From positions 1 through 64,000 of the forward strand of contig NZ_CAMJOS010000004.1 of assembly GCF_946407605.1 (NCBI RefSeq): a stretch of 64,000 nucleotides of DNA, in the 5' to 3' direction. A program made the position numbers and the translations under genes. Origin of the DNA: an uncultured Prevotella sp. (GTDB lineage Bacteria > Bacteroidota > Bacteroidia > Bacteroidales > Bacteroidaceae). The notes under the pieces are model-generated. The model was not told the DNA's origin and made no database searches. It worked only from the letters and a program-made list of their open reading frames with translations. Below are positions 25,475 to 35,102 of this stretch, one piece after another (within the stretch, counting starts at the first letter, position 1; each line of letters starts with the position of its first letter).

Positions 25475-26990
25475 GCCAAGGACGCGGATTGAGCAGCTCA
25501 GTCCAGTTGCGCAGTTGGAATTGCATGACGTTAGAAGGTCCCAGCTTACCCAAAGTCTGGTTGGTAGTGACCTTCTGACCTGCCGACACGCTGACGGAAG
25601 CCAGGTCACAATAGACGGAGATATACTTTCCGTGACGCACCATCACAATATAGGATGAGCCTGTGGAATAGACCTTGCTCACCTCGCCGTCGAACACACA
25701 ACGGGCCATCGCACCTGACTGTCCCTTGAGGTACAGACCCTTGCTGCTCAGATGCACATTTCCCAGACCCTCAACAACATTTGAACCAAAGCCACGGACT
25801 ATCTGATAAGGACCTGTGATAGGCATGGGCAGTTTGCCCTTGTTGCTGGCAAACGAACCAGTGAGACGCTTGTCTGGGTCGGCATTAGCATATTGCTTGA
25901 TTTCCTTCTGAGTGGCAGCCACATCACGCTCTGCCGTCTTACGGGCAGCCTCAGCATCCTTAGCCTTGCGGGCAGCCTCAGCCTTTTCACGTTCGGTCTT
26001 TGCAGCACGAGCTTTCGCTTTAGCTTCCTCCTCCTTGGCCTTAGCCTCGGCCAACTTGCGTTCACGTTCCTTGCGCTCACGTTCCTTACGGGCAAGTTCC
26101 TCTGCCTTACGTTTCTTTTCGGCTTCGATACGTGCCTTTTCACGAGCTATCTCCTCAGCAATCAGCTTTTCAATCTTTGCATTCAGCTCAGCCTCCTGCT
26201 GCTGTTCTTTCTTGATGAGCTCCTGCACGGTGCGTTGCTCTTTCTGAAGCTGCGCCACCATCTGCTTCTGCTGTGCCTGTTTCTGTTCCAGGTTCTGCTG
26301 TTCGCGTTGTCCCTTTTGCAGTAGGTTTCTCTTTTCGTGGCGGTTGCTTTCTATCTCATGCTGCTTGGCCGACACCTGTGCTTGCTTCTGTTTCACCGTC
26401 TCACCCTGTACCTTCTGATAGGTGGCATACTCCTTCATGAAGCGCGAGCGGCGATACATCTGATTGACGTTGTCGGCACTAAACACAAACATTGCCTTGT
26501 TATACGACTTGCGGTTGCGATAAAGATACCTGACAGAGTTGGCATAACGCTCCTGACAGTCTTTCAACTCATGCTGCAGGGTGTCCATCTGGGCATTCAG
26601 CAGAACCAGGCTACTGTCCAAAGAGGCGATATCTGTCTTGATGGTATCGATGAGTCGTTTCTTATCGTCAATCTCATTGCCCAGCACCAACACGTCCTGC
26701 ATCTGTTGCTTTACCTGACGGTCCAGCTCGGCACTCTTCTTTTTCTTGTTCTCAATATCCTGTCGCAACTGCTTTTGTGATGCCTGCATCTTCTCCCTCT
26801 CACTCAGAGGTTTCGACTGCTTCTTCGTGGTAGTCTGTTTTTTCGTGGTCTGCTTCTTGGCAGGCTGTTTCTTTTTCTGCACCTGCGTGGTAGTAGTCTT
26901 TTTACGCAACTGACTACTGCTCTTCGACTTTTGAGCCGGAGCTACCACAGAGATGACCAATGCCAGAAGTAAGACAACGAGTTTCCGCAT
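25464..26990 (-). CDS. EnvC-like murein hydrolase activator (degenerate LytM/M23)
   Basis: 508 residues: signal peptide, Lys/Gln-rich stretch, long coiled coil (about 65-370) and a C-terminal LytM-like domain (about 385-508). The metal-binding residues of active M23 peptidases are gone: NVHLSSKGLYL replaces H-x-x-x-D, and NVMQFQLRNW replaces HLHFEL. As with E. coli EnvC, this suggests an activator of amidases in cell separation and not a peptidase. Last gene of dut > TPR > DUF4292 > EnvC-like, 13 bp after the DUF4292 gene. Confidence 0.88.
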   Translation of the reverse strand: MRKLVVLLLALVISVVAPAQKSKSSSQLRKKTTTTQVQKKKQPAKKQTTKKQTTTKKQSKPLSEREKMQASQKQLRQDIENKKKKSAELDRQVKQQMQDVLVLGNEIDDKKRLIDTIKTDIASLDSSLVLLNAQMDTLQHELKDCQERYANSVRYLYRNRKSYNKAMFVFSADNVNQMYRRSRFMKEYATYQKVQGETVKQKQAQVSAKQHEIESNRHEKRNLLQKGQREQQNLEQKQAQQKQMVAQLQKEQRTVQELIKKEQQQEAELNAKIEKLIAEEIAREKARIEAEKKRKAEELARKERERKERERKLAEAKAKEEEAKAKARAAKTEREKAEAARKAKDAEAARKTAERDVAATQKEIKQYANADPDKRLTGSFASNKGKLPMPITGPYQIVRGFGSNVVEGLGNVHLSSKGLYLKGQSGAMARCVFDGEVSKVYSTGSSYIVMVRHGKYISVYCDLASVSVSAGQKVTTNQTLGKLGPSNVMQFQLRNWTELLNPRPWLRG

Positions 26991-27003
26991 ACCTTATTAT
27001 ATA

Positions 27004-27891
27004 TTATAGGGCCATGAAACGACGCAGAATCTGGTCAACATCAACCTCACGATATTTGTCAGACACCTTGGTGCGAGTCTCCCAGTCACTCTCGTTGCCT
27101 AGGTAATTCAACTTGATACCCAACTTGATTTCCTTCTCAGGCATAGTCAGCGTGACACCCATATCACTTGGGAACAAGATAGAGCCCAACTTCGAGAAGG
27201 CGTTATAATCCCAGTTCAGCTGGGTGTTGCCCTTGAGCACATCACGATAGGAGATATTAGCCATCTTGATGCGACCTGACTGACTGTTGGCCAGCCAGCT
27301 ATAGTTCATCTTACCCTCATCGAGACTGATAATGATATCATTATCGCTGGTACTGGTAGTAAACTTATCGTACATCGTCTTATCCACCGTCTGTTTGCCA
27401 GGCATGAACATCTCGTTCCAGAACAGAGCCTGCAGGGTATAGAAGTTGATGCCGCTGTTACGAAGGAAGTCCACATAGTTGTAAGGCACCTTGATGAACT
27501 GCTTGTTGATACGGTCGATAATCAGCACATAGTCCTTGGTGAACTCCAGACGTCCAGCCTCCACGAAACCGAAGGCCATGAGCTGCAACTGGATGACATC
27601 GTCGCGCTTCATCTTCAGGTTACCCGTCAGCGTCACCTGCTGCGGTCCGTATTCTATCGAGAACTTCAGCTTCGACGTAACAAACTGCGTCTTCGACGTC
27701 TTAGCAACACTCGTGCTGACCTTATCCAAGAAGGCAGCCTGCTGCTCAGCTTCTTGAATGGCTTGCAGGGCCTGCTGTGTTTGTTCTGGTGTCAAAGGCT
27801 GATCCTTGACAACCTTTGTGTGAGTATGACAAGACATCACCAGCAGGGGTATTGCCAGTGCAACCACTTTCAATATGTTTAAGCTCTTCAT
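27004..27891 (-). CDS. DUF4292 lipoprotein
   Basis: A 295-residue lipoprotein with lipobox LVMSC (Cys21). The body is beta-rich and resembles LolA/LolB-like folds described for this group, with 'VTLTGNLKMKRDDVIQLQLM' as its best-conserved stretch. A periplasmic or outer-membrane lipid- or lipoprotein-binding role is possible but inferred. Its ATG overlaps the stop of the upstream TPR gene (ATGA), so the two are coupled. Confidence 0.85.
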   Translation of the reverse strand: MKSLNILKVVALAIPLLVMSCHTHTKVVKDQPLTPEQTQQALQAIQEAEQQAAFLDKVSTSVAKTSKTQFVTSKLKFSIEYGPQQVTLTGNLKMKRDDVIQLQLMAFGFVEAGRLEFTKDYVLIIDRINKQFIKVPYNYVDFLRNSGINFYTLQALFWNEMFMPGKQTVDKTMYDKFTTSTSDNDIIISLDEGKMNYSWLANSQSGRIKMANISYRDVLKGNTQLNWDYNAFSKLGSILFPSDMGVTLTMPEKEIKLGIKLNYLGNESDWETRTKVSDKYREVDVDQILRRFMAL

Positions 27892-29585
27892 TGTTTGATA
27901 TATTTTTTCCGTTTAATTTTGCGTGCTATGAGTTTATTGTCAGGGTCCTGAGCCAGCGCCTGCTGCCACAGGCTGACGGCACCTTCGATATCGCCTGCCA
28001 TCGCATAGATATCGCCAGCATGTTCTGTAACCACAGCCCCGATGGTGGAGTCGTTCTGCAGAGCCTGGTCAATATAGATGCGGGCCTCAGCATAGCGACC
28101 CTGCATAAAGAGAATCCAAGCGTAGGTGTCGAGATAGGTGGCATTCTTCGGCTCGGCCTTGATGGTCTTGAAACTCATCTCCTCTGCCTTGTCCAGGTTC
28201 TCACCCTTCAGACTGAGGTAGTAGGCATAGTTGTTCATGCAACTGATATTATCGGGCTTCCATTGCAGACAGGAGTCGTAGGCGGCAAAAGCTTCGCGCT
28301 TGCGGTCTTTCTGGAAGAGGATATCGCCCATCACGGCATAGAAGTCTGACACAATCTCTGGCGAGCTATCGTCGTTAATGACGCTGATGCCATTCTGGAA
28401 AGCCTCCAAGGCATGATCCTTATCATCGCTACGGTAGTAGGCCATACCCTGATAATAGTAGAAAGCCATCTCCTCTGGGTTATACTGACGGGCAGCCTGA
28501 CACAGGCTGATGATACGGGCATCATCATCAGCTTCCCATGCAAACTGTACCAACTGCAAGCGGGCTGGCGCATAGTCGGGAGCCATCTGAAGTACCAGTT
28601 CCAGCGCCGTTGCTATGCTATCGCGAGGCATCTGCTTCAAATCCATGTAGGCAGCCTTGAGCATAGCTATCTCCACAGCAGGATTGGGCTGTGCCAGCAT
28701 CTGGTTGAAGATATTCAGCACGCTGGTGCTGTCGCCACCGCTACGTTCATTCTCACCTATCAACTGTCGCAGCATATAGGCCTTATCCTCCGTATCCGTA
28801 GCACGGTTCATCAGGATGCGCTGTGTGATAGAGTCTACAGCGACCTCATCTTCCATCTGTATGAAATAGGTCCTGAGCGACTGCTGTGCCTTGGCATTGT
28901 CAGGCTCTTCGCTGAGTACCGACATCAGCACCTCATAGGCAGCATCAGACTGACCATTACCCATTAGGGTGTTGGCATAGAGTGTGCGGTAGTTCATGTC
29001 GTAGGGATGTTCTTCCGATAATGCCTTAACGGCTTCCACAGCACTCTGATGGTCGCCCATCTGCACATACAACGCACTCTTGGCCAGCGAGATACGCTCG
29101 CTCTTACCATCAATGGTCTCCATTCTGTCGAGCACGTCGATAGCCTTCTTAAAGTCCTTCTCCTGGATATACAGCCTGTAGATGGTCTCGAGCAGTTCCT
29201 CACGACTCTTGTCCTGTTCGTACATCTTCTCGAACACGGGGATGGCGTCGGCATACTGTTCCTTGCCGATATACGAGCGACCCAGCGTTTCCATATAGGT
29301 GATATTGTCAGGACTCAGGTCTGCAGCACGTTTGAAGAGCTCTACGGCCTTGTCAGTCTGCTTCATCTGGGCATAATACTGGGCCAGGAAGAAACAAGTC
29401 TCAGAGGCATTGGGCCTTAGTTCCAGACAACGCGTCAACAGGTCGAAGGTCGCATCATGATGACCTTTCTGCCTTTCAAGCATAGCCTCGTGGAACAACA
29501 ACTCATACCGACGTTCGGTATCGGTCTGAGCAAACATACCCAGACAAACTGCCAAACAGAACAATATGACTTGTACTTTTCTCAC
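27888..29585 (-). CDS. Secreted TPR-repeat protein
   Basis: 565 residues with a signal peptide ([20 protein letters not shown]) and about twelve TPR-like helical pairs (for example 'A-x-x-x-F-x-R/K-A-x-x-L-x-P-x-N/D'). Probably a periplasmic scaffold. It is placed between dut and DUF4292 with 4-bp overlaps at both ends, a conserved-looking envelope cluster. Specific partner unknown. Confidence 0.85.
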   Translation of the reverse strand: MRKVQVILFCLAVCLGMFAQTDTERRYELLFHEAMLERQKGHHDATFDLLTRCLELRPNASETCFFLAQYYAQMKQTDKAVELFKRAADLSPDNITYMETLGRSYIGKEQYADAIPVFEKMYEQDKSREELLETIYRLYIQEKDFKKAIDVLDRMETIDGKSERISLAKSALYVQMGDHQSAVEAVKALSEEHPYDMNYRTLYANTLMGNGQSDAAYEVLMSVLSEEPDNAKAQQSLRTYFIQMEDEVAVDSITQRILMNRATDTEDKAYMLRQLIGENERSGGDSTSVLNIFNQMLAQPNPAVEIAMLKAAYMDLKQMPRDSIATALELVLQMAPDYAPARLQLVQFAWEADDDARIISLCQAARQYNPEEMAFYYYQGMAYYRSDDKDHALEAFQNGISVINDDSSPEIVSDFYAVMGDILFQKDRKREAFAAYDSCLQWKPDNISCMNNYAYYLSLKGENLDKAEEMSFKTIKAEPKNATYLDTYAWILFMQGRYAEARIYIDQALQNDSTIGAVVTEHAGDIYAMAGDIEGAVSLWQQALAQDPDNKLIARKIKRKKYIKQ

Positions 29586-30016
29586 TTCACTCCTGTGTGT
29601 CCATATCCACCCTCGCCGCGCTCAGTCTCGTCGAGCACGTCAACCTCTACGAATTCCGCCTGCTCGTGACGGGCAATGACCATTTGGGCAATACGCTCGC
29701 CGTCGTTGACCACAAAGTCCTCCTGCGACAGGTTGATGAGCAGCACGCCCACCTCACCACGATAGTCGGCATCGATGGTGCCAGGCGAGTTCAGCACGGT
29801 GATACCCTTCTTCAAAGCCAGCCCGCTGCGAGGACGCACCTGAGCCTCATAACCAGCAGGCAAAGCGATATGCAATCCTGTTGGAATGAGTCGACGCTCA
29901 AGGGGTTTCAACACGATGGGTTCGTCTATATTGGCACGCAAATCCATACCTGCGCTCTGCACGGTGGCATAGGCTGGCAGGGGCTGGTGCCCTTTGTTTA
30001 CAACTTGAACTTTCAT
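29582..30016 (-). CDS. dut: dUTP pyrophosphatase
   Basis: A 144-residue trimeric dUTPase that hydrolyses dUTP to dUMP and PPi. Motifs seen: SAGMDLRA (1), RPRSGLALK (2), [14 protein letters not shown] (3, catalytic Asp), ERIAQMVIA (4) and the C-terminal glycine-rich [11 protein letters not shown] (5). It begins the dut-TPR-DUF4292-EnvC operon and has a -7 box 23 bp upstream. Confidence 0.96.
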   Translation of the reverse strand: MKVQVVNKGHQPLPAYATVQSAGMDLRANIDEPIVLKPLERRLIPTGLHIALPAGYEAQVRPRSGLALKKGITVLNSPGTIDADYRGEVGVLLINLSQEDFVVNDGERIAQMVIARHEQAEFVEVDVLDETERGEGGYGHTGVK

Positions 30017-30038
30017 AACTTGCTTATATATTAAGGTG

Positions 30039-30046
30039 CAAAATTA
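30039..30046 (-). promoter_or_regulatory. -7 element of the dut operon
   Basis: TAATTTTG on the reverse strand, 23 bp before the dut start. Confidence 0.55.
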
Positions 30047-30106
30047 GCGATTAATCTTGAAACCGCCATATTTTTTTTGCTAAAATGTGTTTCAGGGTGA
30101 TAAATA

Positions 30107-30124
30107 GGCTATCCAAGGATAGCC
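30107..30124. terminator. Short perfect hairpin after the DUF3109 gene
   Basis: GGCTATCC-AA-GGATAGCC, 11 bp beyond the DUF3109 stop. No strong U-tract follows on the reverse strand. It may be a terminator or a processing/protection hairpin. Confidence 0.45.
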
Positions 30125-30134
30125 ACAAGGGTTT

Positions 30135-30788
30135 TTAGAGATAACCCTGCTGCTTTAGTTCGCTGGCCACATCGCAGAGTTCCTGATACCACGCCTCGCC
30201 AAAACGACGCACCAACGGCGCTTTCAGAAACTGATAGACGGGCAGGTTCAGCGCCTTGCCTTTGTCGCGTCCGCACTTGCAGATTTCCCAGCGGTGATAG
30301 TTGAGCGCTACTGTACCATCAGAGAATACTTTTTCGCGAATGGGATAGAGGGCACAACTGATGGGCTTAACAAATTGAGAATTGAAAATTGAGAATTGAG
30401 ATTTTGCTACCGCCCTTGCTCTTTTTTCGAGCGCACAGAGACAACAGTTATGGATTATTTTCCCTTCCACGTCGATATCATCATAGCAGGTGAACACACA
30501 GTCCTTACCATTGACAATACTGGTGACGAGGTCGCCCTCCTGATCAGTATAGGCTACTCCCTGCTTGTCGATGACAGCCTGCGCCGAAGCCGAGAGATCG
30601 CCCCACACATCATCGACGCAATTCTCAATCTCCATCACCTCGTCGAGCGTCACAGGGGCACCAGCATCGCCTTCTATACAGCATTCACCCTTGCACACCT
30701 CCAGGTCGCAGCAGAACAGCTCCGTGAGGATGTCAGACGAGATAAGTACTCCCCCAACCTCCAATATTGGCGGCAAAGCATTTACCAT
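30135..30788 (-). CDS. DUF3109 cysteine-rich protein with in-frame repeat insertion
   Basis: A 217-residue member of DUF3109, a possible metal-cluster protein: conserved cysteines in CCDLEVCKGECCIEGDAGAP, CVFTCYD, HNCCLCALEKRA, SCALYP and ICKCGRDKG. Between residues about 128 and 140 it reads AVAKSQFSIFNSQFVKPIS. The SQFSIFNSQF stretch is encoded exactly by an ATTCTCAATT-type repeat (30373-30400) also seen in the sufC-sufD junction, so it looks like an insertion that kept the frame. Overlaps ung by 7 bp. Confidence 0.88.
   Translation of the reverse strand: MVNALPPILEVGGVLISSDILTELFCCDLEVCKGECCIEGDAGAPVTLDEVMEIENCVDDVWGDLSASAQAVIDKQGVAYTDQEGDLVTSIVNGKDCVFTCYDDIDVEGKIIHNCCLCALEKRARAVAKSQFSIFNSQFVKPISCALYPIREKVFSDGTVALNYHRWEICKCGRDKGKALNLPVYQFLKAPLVRRFGEAWYQELCDVASELKQQGYL
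30373..30400. repeat. ATTCTCAATT-type repeat inside a coding sequence
   Basis: AATTGAGAATTGAAAATTGA continuing GAATTGAG: AATTGAG/AATTGAAA units of about 9 nt. Its reverse strand encodes SQFSIFNSQF in the DUF3109 protein. Related copy at 45452-45484. Confidence 0.8.
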
Positions 30789-31447
30789 TGAATGGGCTCC
30801 TTTCCCTGTTCAGTAAGATACTGATTACAACGTGAGAACTGATGCTGTCCGAACCAGCCGCCACGATTCGCACTCAAGGGCGAAGGGTGTACGGATTCGA
30901 GCACCAAATTGTTCTGTTTATCAATCATATTGGCCTTGGAACGGGCAAATCCGCCCCACAGCATATACACCAGATGCGTGCGTTCTGTGGCCAGCGCCTT
31001 GATGGCGGCATCGGTAAAGGTCTGCCAACCCAGCGTGGCGTGACTGTTGGCCTGATGGGCCCTGACGGTCAGCGTAGCATTGAGCAGCAGCACGCCCTGC
31101 TTGGCCCAGCGCGTCAGGTCTCCGCTCTGTGGCATTGGGGTGCCGAGGTCCTGTTCTATCTCCTTGAAGATATTCTGCAAAGAGGGCGGAAACATCACGC
31201 CATCCTGCACAGAGAAGCTCAGTCCGTGAGCCTGTCCTGGCTCGTGATAAGGGTCTTGTCCGATTATTACCACCTTCACCTGATCAAACGGACACAGGTT
31301 GAAGGCATTGAAGATGAGACGTCCAGGAGGATAGCACATACCAGCGCCATACTCCTGCCTAACCTTCTCTGTAAGGCCTGCGAAGTAAGGCTTTTCGAAT
31401 TCGCCCTGCAGATGCTGCTTCCACGACTCCTCTATCTGTACGTTCAT
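30782..31447 (-). CDS. ung: Uracil-DNA glycosylase, family 1
   Basis: A 221-residue base-excision repair enzyme. Catalytic D65 is in GQDPYHEPGQAHGLSFSV and the catalytic His in HPSPLSANRGGWFG. Removes uracil from DNA. Coupled to its neighbours by a 4-bp overlap (HD gene) and a 7-bp overlap (DUF3109). The window also carries dut, the other uracil-exclusion gene. Confidence 0.97.
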   Translation of the reverse strand: MNVQIEESWKQHLQGEFEKPYFAGLTEKVRQEYGAGMCYPPGRLIFNAFNLCPFDQVKVVIIGQDPYHEPGQAHGLSFSVQDGVMFPPSLQNIFKEIEQDLGTPMPQSGDLTRWAKQGVLLLNATLTVRAHQANSHATLGWQTFTDAAIKALATERTHLVYMLWGGFARSKANMIDKQNNLVLESVHPSPLSANRGGWFGQHQFSRCNQYLTEQGKEPIQW

Positions 31448-32052
31448 AGCAATTCGTTGATATGGTCTATCATCTCCTGCGGCAGGGCAAAATGGGGGTC
31501 GTCGCTATGGGCGTTGATGGCTTCGAGGAAATGGGGCAACTCCTCACGATAGACATCCTTCATGTGATGGTTCGAGTCGTTGCTATGCGTGAAGCTATAG
31601 GTGATATTAGCCAGACGGTCGGCCAGCTTCAAGAAGGGAGCATAGGGCGTCTCGCGGATGCCCTGATAGTAACGCTCGCCTGCCCTTTCGGCTCGAGTGC
31701 GACCTTTATCATTAGTCAGCGCATAGACCATCTCAGCAGCCATATAGGCCTGGTCGTCGTTCATAAAGAGACGTGCCGCCCTGGTCACATCATTATAGGT
31801 CATGCGTGCATCCTCGATGCTGTCGTGATAGTAGGCTGCGAAGAAGAGCGGCAGGATGTCAGCCTCCTGCTGGCAGACCAGGTGTCCGTACTTGAACACC
31901 GAGTCTGCCACCATGTCGAGGTGAAAGCCGTAGGGATGCTTCTTGTCGTAATGCTGGTTCACGCTTTCGTGCAGCATATAGGCACGATCCCTCACTTCTT
32001 CTAAATCAAGCTTATGCTTGTCAACAATAGCTTGAAACTCCTGCTGGGTCAT
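31444..32052 (-). CDS. HD-domain phosphohydrolase, SpoT/MESH1-like
   Basis: A 202-residue protein with the HD metal site: H44 (YGFHLDMVAD), H76-D77 (YYHDSIEDA) and a distal Asp in FLKLADRLANI. This pattern is that of the RelA/SpoT hydrolase domain, without synthetase or TGS parts, so a small (p)ppGpp hydrolase or related nucleotidase is possible. It starts on the last base of the gpmI stop (TAATG), implying translational coupling. Confidence 0.8.
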   Translation of the reverse strand: MTQQEFQAIVDKHKLDLEEVRDRAYMLHESVNQHYDKKHPYGFHLDMVADSVFKYGHLVCQQEADILPLFFAAYYHDSIEDARMTYNDVTRAARLFMNDDQAYMAAEMVYALTNDKGRTRAERAGERYYQGIRETPYAPFLKLADRLANITYSFTHSNDSNHHMKDVYREELPHFLEAINAHSDDPHFALPQEMIDHINELL

Positions 32053-33572
32053 TAGTCACAAATCAGATTTTCGCCAGTCATATCCTTGGGCTGCTCCAGT
32101 CCCATGATGTGGAGGATAGAGGGAGCCACGTCGGCCAGACGACCATCCTTCACAGTAGCCGAGTTATTATCGGTGACATAGATGAAGGGCACAGGGTTCA
32201 GCGAGTGAGCGGTGTTAGGAGTACCGTCAGCGTTGATGGCGTTGTCAGCATTACCGTGGTCGGCAATGATGATAGCCTCGTAGTCGTTAGCCTTAGCAGC
32301 TTCGATGACATCCTTCACGCAGTTGTCAACGGCATGAACGGCCTTGGCAATAGCGTTGTAGATACCTGTGTGACCCACCATATCGCCATTGGCAAAGTTC
32401 ACCACGATGAAGTCATACTGCTGGGTGCCGATGGCAGCCACCAGCTTGTCCTTTACCTCGTAGGCGCTCATCTCTGGCTTCAGGTCGTAGGTAGCCACCT
32501 TTGGTGAAGCCACCAGGATGCGGTCCTCATTGGCATACGGAGCCTCGCGACCACCATTGAAGAAGAAGGTGACGTGAGCATATTTCTCTGTCTCAGCGGT
32601 ATGCAGCTGCTTCTTGCCCTGCTGGCTGAGGTATTCGCCCAGGGTGTTCTCCACGTTCTCTTTGGGGAACAGGATATGCACGCCCTTGAAGTTGGCATCG
32701 TACGGTGTCATGCAGTAGTACTGCAGACCAGGGATGGTCTTCATGCCCTGCTCAGGCATATCCTGCTGGGTGAGCACGATGGTGAGCTCCTTGGCGCGGT
32801 CGTTGCGGAAGTTGATGAAGATAACCACATCGCCCTCCTCGATGCAACCGTTCACGCTGCTGTTGTGGATAGGCTTGATGAACTCGTCGGTAACACCCTC
32901 GTCATAGCTCTCCTGCATGGCCTTCACCATATCAGTAGCCTGCTTACCAGTGCCGTTGACAATGAGGTCGTAGCCCTCTTTCACACGCTCCCAGCGCTTA
33001 TCGCGGTCCATAGCATAGAAACGACCTACGATGCTGGCGATGGCGGCGTCGTTGTCAGCGCATACCTTCGTCACCTGCTCGATGAAGCCCTTACCGCTCT
33101 TGGGGTCGGTGTCGCGACCGTCCATGAAGCAATGAACAAAAGTCTGGTTCTTCAGACCGTAGTGCTTACCAACCTCGATGAGCTTGAACAGATGATCCAA
33201 AGAAGAGTGTACGCCACCATCAGAGCAGAGGCCCATCAAGTGCAGCTTTTTTCCGTTCTGCTGCGCATAAGTGTAGGCAGCCTTCACCTGAGGATTCTCC
33301 ACGATAGAGCCGTCCTTGCAGGCACGGTTAATCTTCACGAGGTCCTGATAGACGATTCGGCCTGCGCCGATATTGAGGTGACCCACCTCCGAGTTGCCCA
33401 TCTGTCCGTCGGGCAGACCCACGTCCTCACCAGAGGCCTGCAACTGCGAGTGAGCCGATACTGCTGTGAGATAATCCAGATAAGGCGTTGGTGTGTTGAA
33501 AATCACGTCACCCTTACCATGCTGTCCGATTCCCCATCCGTCGAGAATCATCAAAAGTGCTTTCTTTGCCAT
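32052..33572 (-). CDS. gpmI: 2,3-bisphosphoglycerate-independent phosphoglycerate mutase
   Basis: A 506-residue alkaline-phosphatase-superfamily enzyme interconverting 3- and 2-phosphoglycerate. D11 (ILDGWG), S61 (MGNSEVGH, phosphoserine site), [18 protein letters not shown] and IIADHGNAD supply the metal and catalytic residues. First gene of gpmI-HD-ung-DUF3109. A perfect 13-bp inverted repeat surrounds its probable transcription start. Confidence 0.97.
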   Translation of the reverse strand: MAKKALLMILDGWGIGQHGKGDVIFNTPTPYLDYLTAVSAHSQLQASGEDVGLPDGQMGNSEVGHLNIGAGRIVYQDLVKINRACKDGSIVENPQVKAAYTYAQQNGKKLHLMGLCSDGGVHSSLDHLFKLIEVGKHYGLKNQTFVHCFMDGRDTDPKSGKGFIEQVTKVCADNDAAIASIVGRFYAMDRDKRWERVKEGYDLIVNGTGKQATDMVKAMQESYDEGVTDEFIKPIHNSSVNGCIEEGDVVIFINFRNDRAKELTIVLTQQDMPEQGMKTIPGLQYYCMTPYDANFKGVHILFPKENVENTLGEYLSQQGKKQLHTAETEKYAHVTFFFNGGREAPYANEDRILVASPKVATYDLKPEMSAYEVKDKLVAAIGTQQYDFIVVNFANGDMVGHTGIYNAIAKAVHAVDNCVKDVIEAAKANDYEAIIIADHGNADNAINADGTPNTAHSLNPVPFIYVTDNNSATVKDGRLADVAPSILHIMGLEQPKDMTGENLICD

Positions 33573-33587
33573 AGTTCTTTATATATT

Positions 33588-33630
33588 AAAATGTGTAACT
33601 CTGCTTTTGGGCTGCAAAGTTACACATTTT
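33588..33630 (-). promoter_or_regulatory. gpmI promoter within a 13-bp perfect inverted repeat
   Basis: The reverse-strand -7 box TAACTTTG (33622-33615) overlaps one arm of the inverted repeat AAAATGTGTAACT (33588-33600) / AGTTACACATTTT (33618-33630), arms 17 bp apart. The dyad centre (about 33609) falls at the expected transcription start, as an operator would. No cognate regulator is evident. Confidence 0.6.
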
Positions 33631-33677
33631 TAGGGAGTTAACAGGACAATGTCGAGTTAATTGGAGTTAAAACGCCA

Positions 33678-34340
33678 TTACTTCATGTCGAAGCCCATGC
33701 GCAGACCGTCGTAGCTCTTCGACAGTTCGCCAATGGTCTGGAGGGTCTGGTTGCCACTCAGCGCCGACATAGTCTGAAGCAGCGACAGCAGTTTCGACGA
33801 TTCGAACAGCAGGCCGATACCGTCGGCATTGCGCTTGGCATAGCAGTTCACATTAATCAGAATACCACTCATGGTAATCTTGCTCTGAGCCTCGTCGAAG
33901 GTATATCTTCCGCTCCAGTTCTTACCTGCCACCTTTGCAGAGAAAGTACCATCCTGATTGAAGGTCACCTGCGTATTGCTTGATGTGATTCCCACTTTCT
34001 GGAAAGAAGGCTGCAGCTTGGTCTTGATCTCAGAAGCCACAATCTCACCACCAGCCTGAGCCAGCAACTGCTCACTGGTGAAGGCACAACCAGGCTTGCT
34101 GTAGGTCCAGGTGCCGATAAGTCCCTTCTGAGTCATCTTCGACGTGCCACCCAGCACGCTCTGCAGGATGTTTCCTACTGCTGCGCCAGTATTGGTGGCG
34201 GCGTTGGTGCCGTTAGCGGTCTGTCCGCCTGTCAACACATCGGTGAGTACGGCATTACCCAGAGTGTTCATGTTACCGCTTGTTCCGCAGCCGCACAATA
34301 TCATGACGGCTGCTGTCATAGAGATAAAGATTTTTTTCAT
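33678..34340 (-). CDS. DUF4923 lipoprotein
   Basis: 220 residues with lipobox ILCGC. A Gly/Ala/Asn-rich stretch is followed by KGLIGTWTYSKPGCAFTSE and a lipocalin-like strand series (VTFNQDGTFSAKVAGKNWSG), which matches DUF4923, a Bacteroidetes surface or periplasmic lipoprotein family of unknown function. Single gene, divergent from the sigma factor. No promoter of the standard type was seen upstream. Confidence 0.8.
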   Translation of the reverse strand: MKKIFISMTAAVMILCGCGTSGNMNTLGNAVLTDVLTGGQTANGTNAATNTGAAVGNILQSVLGGTSKMTQKGLIGTWTYSKPGCAFTSEQLLAQAGGEIVASEIKTKLQPSFQKVGITSSNTQVTFNQDGTFSAKVAGKNWSGRYTFDEAQSKITMSGILINVNCYAKRNADGIGLLFESSKLLSLLQTMSALSGNQTLQTIGELSKSYDGLRMGFDMK

Positions 34341-34563
34341 TTGCTTGTCTTTTTAAATGTTATTATCGTTGTTTTGTTATTCGCATTACAGGCTATTCGC
34401 ATAATATACAAACGCAGAAACGGCGAACTTATTGTATGCTAATGAGACAAATGTGAAACCAAATGAAACTAAAAAGCCGATAAAATGGCCTTTTTTGACC
34501 ATAATGAAACATTTATTATGGAATTCTGATACAAAAGAGGATGGTAATTTGGAAAAAATACAC

Positions 34564-34571
34564 TAATTTTG
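34564..34571 (+). promoter_or_regulatory. -7 element of the sigma factor gene
   Basis: TAATTTTG, 29 bp before the ATG. Upstream lie a hairpin with a T-run (34471-34496) and a 7-bp dyad CCATAAT/ATTATGG (34499-34521). Confidence 0.55.
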
Positions 34572-34600
34572 CACGCTGAATAAAAACCTAATGCCCTCAG

Positions 34601-35101
34601 ATGAACAACAGGGAGATTATAGAGGCGTACTATCGTGACCATCAGAAAGAATTGCTGACCTACACGAGTTCCAGACTGAACAACAGCGTTCTCGCAGAAG
34701 ACATCGTACAGGATGTGTTCCTCAAACTGCTGTGCAATCCCCAGCCTATCATGGAATGTACGCTGCCTGCCCTGGCACTCACCATTGCGCGCCATCTGAT
34801 CAACGACTACTACCGTCGCCTGCACTACCGGCTGCTTTTCTCGCAGACGCTGACCAAGAACCCGATGACTGGCGAGCGCGAGGCCGAGCATCTGCTGTCT
34901 GTCCATGAGATGACGGCGTTGCTGGAGCGCGGACTGGCCCGTGTGGCAGAGCCCTGCCGCAAGGTGTACAGGCTCCACATCTATAAAGGCATGAAGGTGA
35001 GCGATATCTCTCGTGAGCTGAATGACGACTATAAGTCAACGGAGTATCGCCTGGGTATTGCCCGCAAGGAAGTGAGGAAATACCTGCGACACATCTCTTA
35101 G
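34601..35101 (+). CDS. ECF-type sigma-70 family factor
   Basis: 166 residues. Region 2 (SSRLNNSVLAEDIVQDVFLK, residues about 25-44) is preceded by YRDHQKELLTYT. Region 4 helix-turn-helix is near the end (CRKVYRLHIYKGMKVSDISR, then ELNDDYKSTEYRLG). No anti-sigma gene is adjacent, unusual for SusCD-linked sigma factors. Its stop is 1 bp from the convergent rnhB stop. Confidence 0.88.
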   Translation: MNNREIIEAYYRDHQKELLTYTSSRLNNSVLAEDIVQDVFLKLLCNPQPIMECTLPALALTIARHLINDYYRRLHYRLLFSQTLTKNPMTGEREAEHLLSVHEMTALLERGLARVAEPCRKVYRLHIYKGMKVSDISRELNDDYKSTEYRLGIARKEVRKYLRHIS

Positions 35102-35102
35102 T

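Noticed and set aside
25464..26990. An active M23 endopeptidase
   Set aside because: The His and Asp/HxH metal residues are replaced.
34471..34521. Hairpin plus T-run upstream of the sigma factor as a terminator for a missed gene
   Set aside because: No forward gene ends before it, and the stem has a mismatch. It may be part of the regulatory region instead.
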